Source of the DNA: Methylophilaceae bacterium UBA5127
Lineage (GTDB): Bacteria > Pseudomonadota > Gammaproteobacteria > Burkholderiales > Methylophilaceae
DNA: 7,471 nt
Direction of reading: 5' to 3'
NCBI GenBank assembly: GCA_002414145.1
Contig: DHYP01000020.1
Span: 91,225-98,695, forward strand
A program made the translations under genes and the position numbers. The first letter of the stretch is position 1, and each line of letters begins with the position of its first letter. Below the pieces are notes generated by a model. That model was not told where the DNA came from. It was given only the letters and a program-made list of their open reading frames with translations, and did no database searches. Positions 1 to 6,585 of the stretch are shown here, in pieces.

Positions 1-260
1 CAAACGATGCCACAGAACAACAGGCACAAACAGTTTTTAACAATATTTCTGCCGTTTCAAAGCGCTATATGATGATTGATTTAGAGTTCTTTGGTGCCAT
101 TCCTAATGACGACTATGTCAGCAAAGCAACACAGTTAGGACGCTCAGTTGTAGAAGCATTTCCATTGGCGACTGCATCCACGGCATTCAAAAAAATGGCG
201 CTTAAATTAGATTACAAACAAGCACCTATTCACAACTTTAAAGAGGCTGCATTTATTTAA
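1..260 (+). CDS. flhG: FlhG/FleN-type flagellar number regulator, MinD-like ATPase (3' end only)
   Basis: Only the C-terminal 85 or so residues are present; the reading frame is open from base 3 to the TAA at 258-260, so the gene starts outside the window. The visible part reads as the tail of the SIMIBI-class ATPase FlhG (also FleN, YlxH): a 'VFNNISAV..RYM' helix, then 'LEFFGAIPND' and an 'SVVEAFPLATAS' segment typical of the end of MinD/FlhG proteins. The Walker A and catalytic motifs would lie upstream and cannot be checked. FlhG works with the GTPase FlhF at the cell pole and limits flagellar number; in Pseudomonas FleN also restrains the master regulator FleQ. The neighbour fliA starts 14 bp downstream, which is the flhF-flhG-fliA order of polarly flagellated Proteobacteria. 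An ATG at 69 is internal and not a credible start, because the conserved frame continues upstream of it. Confidence 0.85.
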   Translation, partial: NDATEQQAQTVFNNISAVSKRYMMIDLEFFGAIPNDDYVSKATQLGRSVVEAFPLATASTAFKKMALKLDYKQAPIHNFKEAAFI

Positions 261-274
261 GCCAAGGGTTATCT

Positions 275-1012
275 ATGTATACAGTCACGGGAAAAAAAGA
301 TCAAAAGAGTGAAATGCTTAAACAGCATGCCACTATGGTAAAGAAACTGGCGTATCAACTTAAGGCCAAACTGCCCCCTAGTGTAGAGCTTGATGATTTG
401 ATTCAGGCAGGCATGATGGGGCTGTTAGATGCGATTAATCGTTACGAAGATAGTCATGGTGCACAATTTGAAACCTATGCAGTACAAAGAATTCGAGGCT
501 CGATGTTGGACGAGCTCCGAAGTGCAGATTGGTTACCTAGAAGCATACGCAAAAATATGCGTGACATTGAGACTGCCATTACACAATTAGAGCAGCAGTT
601 TAGCCGTCAGCCGAGTGAAAGTGAAATTGCAAAAAAATTGGACATCTCACTAGATGACTATTATGAGACCTTAGCCGACTGCCAAGGTCACCAGCTTGTC
701 TACTATGAAGACTTTCATGATGATGAAGGCGGTGGCGAACATTTTCTTGACCGCTTTTTAAATGACGACAGTCAGGACCCCATTAAAGGCCTACTGGAAA
801 GTGATTTTCGGGATGCGCTAGTAGAATCTATAGAGGCGTTACCTGAGCGCGAAAAGATATTGATGGGACTGTATTATGAGCAAGAGCTTAACTTAAAAGA
901 AATTGGTGCAGTCATGAACGTGTCTGAATCACGAGTATGTCAATTACATAGTCAAGCAATTGCAAGATTACGCGCACACTTGAAAGAAAGAGCATGGACT
1001 GGAGTAGTTTAA
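275..1012 (+). CDS. fliA: RNA polymerase sigma factor FliA (sigma-28) for late flagellar genes
   Basis: This encodes a 245-residue sigma-70-family factor of the FliA group (E. coli FliA is 239). Region 2 spans about residues 20-92 and contains 'DLIQAGMMGLLDAINRYE', the 'FETYAVQRIRGSMLDELR' core/-10 recognition helix and 'LPRSIRK'. Region 3 is about 96-135 ('PSESEIAKKLDIS'). Region 4, which binds the -35 box, is about 183-237 ('ALPEREKILMGLYYEQELNLKEIG...VSESRVCQLHSQAIARLR'). All regions are intact. The ATG at 275 follows an AAGGG ribosome site (264-268) by 6 nt. FliA directs core polymerase to class III promoters (flagellin, motor, chemotaxis), and is inhibited by FlgM, which is encoded near the other end of this window. 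It sits 14 bp after flhG and overlaps the next gene by 19 bp, so it is probably co-transcribed with both. Confidence 0.97.
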   Translation: MYTVTGKKDQKSEMLKQHATMVKKLAYQLKAKLPPSVELDDLIQAGMMGLLDAINRYEDSHGAQFETYAVQRIRGSMLDELRSADWLPRSIRKNMRDIETAITQLEQQFSRQPSESEIAKKLDISLDDYYETLADCQGHQLVYYEDFHDDEGGGEHFLDRFLNDDSQDPIKGLLESDFRDALVESIEALPEREKILMGLYYEQELNLKEIGAVMNVSESRVCQLHSQAIARLRAHLKERAWTGVV

Positions 1013-1734
1013 TTGGCTTACTGGTTGCCCTGCTAGCCATTCTGATTGGGCAATCGATAGAAGGTGGGCATATTAGCTCACTGATTCAGCCAGCCGCATT
1101 CATCATCGTATTGTTTGGCACTTTTGGTGCAGTGTTAGTGCAATCGAATATCCCTAATTTTAAAGCTGGCATATTGATGCTACGTAATGTTTTTATTACT
1201 CCAGTAGATGACCGAATTGAATTAGCTAAGCGTGTAAATCAATGGAGCGTATACGCACGTAAAGAAGGTATTTTTATGCTTGAGAATTATTTAAAGCGTG
1301 AAACAGAGCCTTTTATTCGTAAAGGACTACAGTTAATGATCGATGGTACTCCGCCAGATAGAATCAGGGAAATTTGCGCTATTGACGTGCATTTTTATGA
1401 AGTACATCAACGAAACGCAGCCAAAATTTGGAGTGCTGCTGGTGGCTATGCTCCTACGATTGGTATTTTGGGTGCAGTGTTAGGCCTCATTCACGTGATG
1501 GAAAATTTAACTGACCCAACCAAATTAGGTGGGGGTATTGCCATTGCGTTTGTGGCCACTATTTATGGTGTGGGTTTAGCGAATCTCGTCTTTATCCCCA
1601 TAGCCAATAAACTCAAAAATCTTATTTCTCATGAAATGATGCGAAGAGAAATGTTAATCAATGCTTGGGTATCGATTGCCAGAGGCGACCACCCCAAAAT
1701 TGTGGAAGAACGTCTGCAATCTTATCTACATTAA
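994..1734 (+). CDS. motC: Flagellar stator protein of the MotA family, MotC subtype (proton channel subunit)
   Basis: A 246-residue inner-membrane protein with the four-helix MotA/ExbB layout: TM1 about 3-20, TM2 about 32-50, a cytoplasmic loop about 55-143, TM3 about 146-170 and TM4 about 180-204. 'YAPTIGILGAVLGLI' in TM3 carries the conserved proline (P154). 'GIAIAFVATIYGVGLANL' is the family's TM4 signature. The loop has R89 and E97, eight residues apart, like R90 and E98 of E. coli MotA, which contact FliG in the rotor. Length and the MDW..LIGLL start resemble MotC of Pseudomonas and betaproteobacteria more than the longer E. coli MotA (295). The start codon lies inside fliA (19-bp overlap) behind an A/G-rich stretch at about 984-992, which implies translational coupling. 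It partners the MotB-type protein encoded next. The neutral name motA is equally defensible; the motC label rests on length and gene context. Confidence 0.93.
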   Translation: MDWSSLIGLLVALLAILIGQSIEGGHISSLIQPAAFIIVLFGTFGAVLVQSNIPNFKAGILMLRNVFITPVDDRIELAKRVNQWSVYARKEGIFMLENYLKRETEPFIRKGLQLMIDGTPPDRIREICAIDVHFYEVHQRNAAKIWSAAGGYAPTIGILGAVLGLIHVMENLTDPTKLGGGIAIAFVATIYGVGLANLVFIPIANKLKNLISHEMMRREMLINAWVSIARGDHPKIVEERLQSYLH

Positions 1735-1737
1735 CTC

Positions 1738-1742
1738 AGGGG
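1738..1742 (+). promoter_or_regulatory. Ribosome binding site of motD
   Basis: AGGGG lies 7 nt upstream of the ATG at 1750, just after the motC stop (1732-1734). It supports the chosen motD start. No separate promoter is visible in the 15-bp gap. Confidence 0.7.
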
Positions 1743-1749
1743 CATATCC

Positions 1750-2538
1750 ATGATTAGAAGAAGAGCGCTAGATGATGACGATGACAACCCAGACCGTTGG
1801 TTGGTTTCGTATGCAGATTTCATTACGTTATTGTTTGCGTTTTTTGTAGTGATGTACGCCGTTTCATCTGTCAATTTAAGTAAATATAATGCACTTACGA
1901 CTTCCATGGGGACTGCGTTTACAGGTAGCGAGAGTCAAAATAAAAAAGCACCCGAAATCAGTAGCAAGAGTTATGAAAAAAAAACTATGGTTAAGCCACT
2001 ACCCCTTAGTTATTTATATCAGCAAAAATCGCTACACGAACGCGAAAATATGGCTCAGATGGGATTGGATATTTCCAATAAACTTGCCACACAAATCTCA
2101 GATGGTAAACTGCGCGTGATGCAAAATAACAGAGGTGTGCGCATCGATATAAACGATAGCCTATTATTTACTTCTGGTTCAGCAGAACTCGCACCCTCCG
2201 CCTTGGAGGTGCTCAATGAAATTACCAACGTCATCAAAACCAACCAACGCTTAATTCAGGTTGAGGGACATACGGATAACACTCCAATTCACAACGCGAG
2301 CTTTTTTTCAAATTGGGAGCTCTCAGCAGTACGCGCTACTACCGTAGTCAGAATGTTTAGCGATACAGGCATCGATCCAACACGCTTAAGTGCTGTAGGC
2401 TATGGTGCAACACAACCGATAAGTAGTAGTGAAACTGAGTTCGGTCGCGCGAGTAACCGCAGGGTTTCCATCATGATTCTTTATGAAACAAAAAACGAGA
2501 TTAGCGACAACAACGAGATTAAACCGCAAATGCACTAG
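1750..2538 (+). CDS. motD: Flagellar stator protein of the MotB family, MotD subtype (peptidoglycan-anchored subunit)
   Basis: A 262-residue protein with a short acidic cytoplasmic N-terminus, one membrane helix (about 21-42) and a C-terminal OmpA/MotB peptidoglycan-binding domain (about 130-245). 'SYADFITLLFAFFVVMYAV' carries D23, matching the proton-binding aspartate D32 of E. coli MotB. A linker of about 45-110 follows, which in the family includes the plug that keeps unassembled channels shut. The OmpA-like part shows 'DSLLFTSGSAEL', 'VEGHTDNTPI', 'SNWELSAVRA' and 'RLSAVGYGATQPI'. All key motifs are present, so it should be a working stator subunit paired with the upstream MotC-type protein. 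It is the last gene of the + strand run and ends 28 bp from the convergent c-di-GMP enzyme. In Pseudomonas the motC-motD pair follows a chemotaxis block (cheYZAB); here it follows fliA directly. The MotD name, as opposed to MotB, comes from context and similarity and is less sure than the family. Confidence 0.93.
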   Translation: MIRRRALDDDDDNPDRWLVSYADFITLLFAFFVVMYAVSSVNLSKYNALTTSMGTAFTGSESQNKKAPEISSKSYEKKTMVKPLPLSYLYQQKSLHERENMAQMGLDISNKLATQISDGKLRVMQNNRGVRIDINDSLLFTSGSAELAPSALEVLNEITNVIKTNQRLIQVEGHTDNTPIHNASFFSNWELSAVRATTVVRMFSDTGIDPTRLSAVGYGATQPISSSETEFGRASNRRVSIMILYETKNEISDNNEIKPQMH

Positions 2539-2565
2539 TTTAAAATGCATTCGCTTCTGTTTTTT
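2529..2565 (+). terminator. Weak possible terminator after motD
   Basis: A 6-bp inverted repeat, AATGCA (2529-2534) and TGCATT (2546-2551), with an 11-nt loop overlaps the motD stop. A six-T run follows at 2560-2565. The stem is short and AT-rich and the T-run begins 8 nt after it, so this is a poor match to an intrinsic terminator. It is listed because the gap between two convergent genes is where one would be expected. Confidence 0.22.
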
Positions 2566-2566
2566 A

Positions 2567-5500
2567 TCACTGTGTTGGCGTGGTTTGCAATGTCGACGCT
2601 ATTGCAGCATTAAATTGATCTATGGGCATAGGTTTACCAAAGAAATATCCCTGATAACGTCTACATCCATTGGTCAGTAGCAACTCTTTTTGCTCTGCAG
2701 TTTCTACACCCTCGGCAATCACGCTAATATACATACTTTGCGCCATGGCAATAATGGTACGTACAATTGTTCTATCATGGCTATCAGTCACAATATCCTG
2801 TACAAAGGAACGGTCAATTTTAAGCTGATACAGTGGCAACCGTTTTAAATATTGCAATGATGAGTAGCCAGTACCAAAGTCATCTAATGAGAACTGCACC
2901 CCAATTTTACCCAAAGTATTCATATGCTCTACAGTCTCTTCTACGCTATCTAGCAACATACTCTCAGTAAGTTCCAATCTTAAAAACATAGGGTCTATAC
3001 CATATTTTTTAATACTACTTTCTACCTGCTTAACAAAGTCTGATTGCCTAAATTGCTTAGCACTAATATTCACCGATAAAGTTAATTCCTTTGTAGACTG
3101 ATGTTGTTGCCATGACTTAATTTGCGCACATGCAGTCTCTATCACCCAAGCCCCAATGGGAATAATTAGACCAGAGTCTTCTGCTAATGGGATAAATTGT
3201 GCAGGAGAAATCATGCCTCGTTCCGGATGCATCCAGCGAATCAATCCTTCTGCGCCAAATGGATGCCCCAAATGATCTACTTGCACTTGATAATACAATT
3301 GTAGCTGATTTAGACTAATCGCCTTTCTAAGCTCGTTCTCTAATCCAATCAATTGCGTAATGTTTGCCTGCATTTTGGGATCAAAAAAGCAGAAGGTATT
3401 GCCACCCGCTTTTTTCGCCTGATACATCGCAATGTCAGACTGCTTTAGCAACTCTTCTGTATCAATCTTCTGTCTGCCAAACAAGGTAATGCCAATACTC
3501 GCAGTATTATGATGTTTATGCTTGGCCAAATGGTATGGTTTACTCAGCGAGTTAAGCACCTTATCTGCAACATCTTCTGCTTTCTTAGCTGCTTCAATAA
3601 TATTTTCACTTAAGTTAATTAATAATATTGCAAACTCATCGCCACTTACGCGCGCCACAACATCCATCACCTGCAAACATGCGCGTAAACGACTAGCAGC
3701 TTCAACCAGCAGCATATCTCCCACGTCATGCCCTTGAGAGTCATTAACCACCTTAAACTGGTCAATATCTAGATATAACAACGCAGCATTTAGCCCAGTT
3801 TCTTGATTCATTGCCACCGACCGCTTGAGCTGCTCAAGCAGAAATCTGCGATTTGGCATTTGAGTCACTTCATCATAATAGGCCAAATGCTCAATCTTTG
3901 AAATTGACTCCTCACGCTCGATTGCAATGCTAATAAGATGTGCGGATTGCTCAATCACCGTTAGATCATAATTATTAGGCATTTTAGATTCGGCGCGATA
4001 AACACCTAGCACCCCCAACACTTGTCCAGACAACCCAATAATAGGCTCTCCCCAGCTAGCGCCTATTCCTGATTTTTTTGCTGTTTCACGATACTTGTCC
4101 CAATATGGGTGCTCCATGACATTATCGATTACCACGCGCTGTTTCAGAAAAGCAGCCGATCCAACTGTGCCGTTCCCCAAGCTAATTTTGACCTCCTTCA
4201 AAGTCTCTTTACAGCTGTCAGATAAACTAGGCGCAGAGATCACATGCAGCAAGTTCTTATTTTTTGGTTTTAGTACAATAAAGCAAAATAGTTCTGGATT
4301 GAGTTGCTCTAAACCGCGTGTAATTTCATCAAAGATCTTAGGCAGATTTGTTTCTCTCACCACCAATTCGAGCATTCTGCTTTTGAATTTTTCATAGTTG
4401 ACTGACTTCTTAAGCTCAGAAACATCTTGCGCAAAGCCCACAGTACCGACTACTTTATCATTTACAATCACTGGTGATTTAAAGGTCTCATACCAACGTG
4501 GGTGCCCAGAAATTTCTATGATCTCATCATTCACGGCGGTCGCCTGCTGATCCATCACAAACTTATCTTGCTTAATATAAACGTTAGCGTACTCTGGCGA
4601 CCAAAAATCTAGATCCGTTTTACCAACGACCTCATCTAGGCTCTGCGCTTCAACAGCGTCTAAAAACACTTTGTTCACAGTTAAAAAGCGACCTTTGGTA
4701 TCTTTTAACCATACCATAAATGGAAAGTTATCTAACAATGATCTTTGGTAAGCTTCTTTTTGCCTGAGTGCTAAATCAGCCTGTTTCATCTCGGTAATGT
4801 CAAACAACGTGACTCGCACCATTGCGTGATTTTCTATAGTATCTGTGTGCGCGCAACTCAATTTCACATCAATGTACTGATTTGCCACATCATTAATCAG
4901 CTTTAAGTCAAAAGCCAATTCTTCTTGTACCGATAGCTCCCGTAGCGCGGAAAACTGAATTTGCCATTTTTTTCGATCTTCTAGCACAACAAATCTGGCA
5001 AAACGCTCTTTTCCTAAATCTTTACGCTTAATACCTAGAATGGATCTGGCTTTCCAATTAGCTTCTGAAATCATGCCAGACTCGTTCAGTGTCACGTAGC
5101 CAATTGGCGCAAACTCATATAAATCCATGTACTGTTCATTGGATTCCACTAGAGACTTTTGTGTTTTTAATAGTTTTTCTTGTGATGTTTTACGTTCAGA
5201 GACATCACGCATGACCCCTAAATAATTTGTAAGCTGTTGGCTCTCATTAAATATTGGTTTGACTGTCAGCTCACACCAATACGCACTACCATTTTTACGA
5301 TAGTATAAAACCTCTCCAAAATACTCTTGCTGATTGTAAATAGCTTGATGTATCTCTTCTATCGTATCTGGGTTAGTTTTTTCGCCATACATAAAACAAG
5401 CATTTTCACCAACGACTTCATTCAATGTGTACCCTGTCATTTGAGTATAAGCATCGTTGATAGCAATAACACTGAGTTGTGGGTTAGTTAATACAATGCC

Positions 5501-6340
5501 TTGGGTTATAGAACGAAATACTACAGAGTCAACATATAAAGCATCTTCCGCTTTTTTACGTTCTGTCACATCGCGCACTAAAACAATATATTGTGTGGTC
5601 GTATGCCCGCCTCGTTTAGCATCCACAACCACTTCAAACCAGAACACAACGCCTACCTGTATTTCTACAAAAAACCGTCTCCCAAACGACCTGCCTAGCC
5701 TTTTTGCTTCCTCAATACTCAATAAAACTGCATTCAAACCTCCCTCAGGCAGAAACTCTTTTAACGATTGACCTTTAATCGACTCTGAGCCCTTTAATAT
5801 AATTTCTGAAGTGCTACTATGTACGAGCGTGCAAATGCAATCTGCATCAATTTCAAATAATAAATCTGAAATGGCTCCTGGTTTGGCTTCTAATGCCAAG
5901 CTTCCCATTAAGGCAATTTCTGTTAATTGCTTTATCTCAGTAATGTCCTTGATATAGCCTGTCCACAATATGCTACCGTCTGCTTGTCGTTCTGGTGTTG
6001 AGCTTCCGTAAAGCCACAATTCCGTACCATCTTTCTGTAGGATGCGCCATTCACACTCCCATACACTCATGTTTTTTGCAGATAATTCAATACTTTCTTC
6101 TAACTTTTGAAGGTCTTCAGGATGTGTCATTGCCAACATTTTGGAAGCATCCGCCATCACTTCTTCGGCACGATAACCAAAAATCTGTTCAATCTGATGG
6201 CTTGCAAAAGGCATACTGTAGGCACCATCAGGAGCCATACAAAATTGATATACAAATCCGTGCAGGTGTTGTGTAAGTTTATTGAGTAATACTGAGGCGT
6301 TGGCTAACGTATGTGAATTAGAACTGTAAGTAGTCTCCAT
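2567..6340 (-). CDS. Soluble multi-sensor c-di-GMP enzyme: PAS x5 - GAF - GGDEF - EAL
   Basis: A 1257-residue protein with no signal peptide or membrane helix, so probably cytoplasmic. Domains by residue: PAS1 about 25-136, PAS2 about 145-262 (divergent), PAS3 about 268-385 (LOV-like), PAS4 about 400-520, PAS5 about 527-643, GAF about 655-808, GGDEF about 815-985 and EAL about 995-1245. Several PAS domains end in the usual 'D(V/I)(T/S)E' linker. The cyclase domain has D858, N866, D867 and 'SGDEF' (899-903) in place of GGDEF. The inhibitory RxxD site is absent, with Q890 where R is expected before D893. The phosphodiesterase domain has 'EGL' (1031-1033) for EAL but keeps R1035, N1091, E1123, D1153/D1154, K1174, E1210, E1213 and Q1230, so c-di-GMP hydrolysis is likely. 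Whether the cyclase is active or only a GTP-sensing module is open. The ATG at 6340 has a strong purine-rich ribosome site just upstream. The gene lies between motD and flgN, opposite to motD, so a role in motility control is plausible but inferred. No gene name is assigned. Confidence 0.93.
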   Translation of the reverse strand: METTYSSNSHTLANASVLLNKLTQHLHGFVYQFCMAPDGAYSMPFASHQIEQIFGYRAEEVMADASKMLAMTHPEDLQKLEESIELSAKNMSVWECEWRILQKDGTELWLYGSSTPERQADGSILWTGYIKDITEIKQLTEIALMGSLALEAKPGAISDLLFEIDADCICTLVHSSTSEIILKGSESIKGQSLKEFLPEGGLNAVLLSIEEAKRLGRSFGRRFFVEIQVGVVFWFEVVVDAKRGGHTTTQYIVLVRDVTERKKAEDALYVDSVVFRSITQGIVLTNPQLSVIAINDAYTQMTGYTLNEVVGENACFMYGEKTNPDTIEEIHQAIYNQQEYFGEVLYYRKNGSAYWCELTVKPIFNESQQLTNYLGVMRDVSERKTSQEKLLKTQKSLVESNEQYMDLYEFAPIGYVTLNESGMISEANWKARSILGIKRKDLGKERFARFVVLEDRKKWQIQFSALRELSVQEELAFDLKLINDVANQYIDVKLSCAHTDTIENHAMVRVTLFDITEMKQADLALRQKEAYQRSLLDNFPFMVWLKDTKGRFLTVNKVFLDAVEAQSLDEVVGKTDLDFWSPEYANVYIKQDKFVMDQQATAVNDEIIEISGHPRWYETFKSPVIVNDKVVGTVGFAQDVSELKKSVNYEKFKSRMLELVVRETNLPKIFDEITRGLEQLNPELFCFIVLKPKNKNLLHVISAPSLSDSCKETLKEVKISLGNGTVGSAAFLKQRVVIDNVMEHPYWDKYRETAKKSGIGASWGEPIIGLSGQVLGVLGVYRAESKMPNNYDLTVIEQSAHLISIAIEREESISKIEHLAYYDEVTQMPNRRFLLEQLKRSVAMNQETGLNAALLYLDIDQFKVVNDSQGHDVGDMLLVEAASRLRACLQVMDVVARVSGDEFAILLINLSENIIEAAKKAEDVADKVLNSLSKPYHLAKHKHHNTASIGITLFGRQKIDTEELLKQSDIAMYQAKKAGGNTFCFFDPKMQANITQLIGLENELRKAISLNQLQLYYQVQVDHLGHPFGAEGLIRWMHPERGMISPAQFIPLAEDSGLIIPIGAWVIETACAQIKSWQQHQSTKELTLSVNISAKQFRQSDFVKQVESSIKKYGIDPMFLRLELTESMLLDSVEETVEHMNTLGKIGVQFSLDDFGTGYSSLQYLKRLPLYQLKIDRSFVQDIVTDSHDRTIVRTIIAMAQSMYISVIAEGVETAEQKELLLTNGCRRYQGYFFGKPMPIDQFNAAIASTLQTTPTQ

Positions 6341-6341
6341 A

Positions 6342-6351
6342 CCCCTCCCTC
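6342..6351 (-). promoter_or_regulatory. Purine-rich ribosome binding site of the c-di-GMP enzyme gene
   Basis: Read on the - strand, GAGGGAGGGG ends 1 nt before the ATG at 6340. The GGAGG core (6348-6344) is about 3 nt from the start codon in one register, and GAGGG is about 6 nt away. This is the strongest ribosome site in the window and fixes the start of the gene. Confidence 0.7.
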
Positions 6352-6479
6352 AACTAATTAAAGTTAAACGGATTTCTACTTAGTTTTGGAGAAAGAGAAC
6401 TCGCAAATAAACTTACCAATTTCTCAAGATTGCACATTTATCCAAAACAAACGATGTTAGACTTCTTATTTTTCATATT

Positions 6480-6513
6480 GTCTAAACATACACATTTTGA
6501 ATGTGTACTAGAC
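6480..6513. repeat. Inverted repeat, possible operator or RNA hairpin
   Basis: Inner arms TACACATT (6489-6496) and AATGTGTA (6500-6507) are perfect over 8 bp around a TTG centre. Outer arms GTCTA (6480-6484) and TAGAC (6509-6513) add 5 bp, with an asymmetric bulge of 4 nt against 1 nt. There is no T-tract on either side, so it does not look like an intrinsic terminator. Its place just downstream of the candidate -10 box would suit a repressor site or a leader hairpin. Confidence 0.55.
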
Positions 6514-6527
6514 GATTTAGTTCAGCA

Positions 6528-6559
6528 TTTATAGTGCTTTTATTTACACTGAATGTCAA
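6528..6559 (-). promoter_or_regulatory. Candidate sigma-70-type promoter for the c-di-GMP enzyme gene
   Basis: On the - strand a perfect TTGACA (6559-6554) is followed by TATAAA (6533-6528), but the spacer is 20 nt, longer than the ideal 17. At 17 nt the hexamer is CACTAT, which matches only three of six positions. The leader to the ATG would be about 180 nt. No sigma-28 element is visible here, so this gene may not be FliA-dependent. Confidence 0.35.
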
Positions 6560-6585
6560 CGGAGATTGTAAACAATTGTAAATTT

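Larger units (their letters stand above)
6341..6585. other. Non-coding region between flgN and the c-di-GMP enzyme gene
   Basis: These 245 bp are AT-rich and hold no credible reading frame. They lie after the flgN stop and before the start of the c-di-GMP enzyme gene, both on the - strand. Contents seen: a sigma-70-like -35/-10 candidate (6559-6528), a near-perfect hairpin or operator-like palindrome (6480-6513), a spaced 8-bp inverted repeat (6383-6390 and 6441-6448), two copies of ATTGTAAA spaced by 10 bp (6565-6572 and 6575-6582), and a pyrimidine tract able to pair with the downstream ribosome site. No GEMM-type c-di-GMP riboswitch core was recognised. Confidence 0.7.

Noticed and set aside
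69..260. A 63-codon gene starting at the ATG at 69
   Set aside because: The same frame is open to the window edge and the upstream residues also fit FlhG, so this is the tail of flhG and not a separate gene.
1889..2119. Second reading frame of 76 codons inside motD
   Set aside because: It overlaps a well-conserved gene in another frame, has no recognisable domain and is rich in residues typical of a frame-shifted shadow.
5457..5771. Open frame of 104 codons on the + strand opposite the c-di-GMP enzyme
   Set aside because: It is antisense to conserved PAS coding sequence and shows no family motif or ribosome site that I can recognise. The same applies to the frames at 3522-3737, 4095-4397 and 5995-6276.
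6480..6513. Intrinsic terminator for flgM-flgN
   Set aside because: The hairpin is followed by an A-rich stretch and no T-run on the - strand, so it does not meet the pattern.
6341..6585. c-di-GMP riboswitch in the leader of the c-di-GMP enzyme gene
   Set aside because: I could not find the conserved GEMM core or tetraloop pattern; the hairpins seen do not match a known riboswitch fold.
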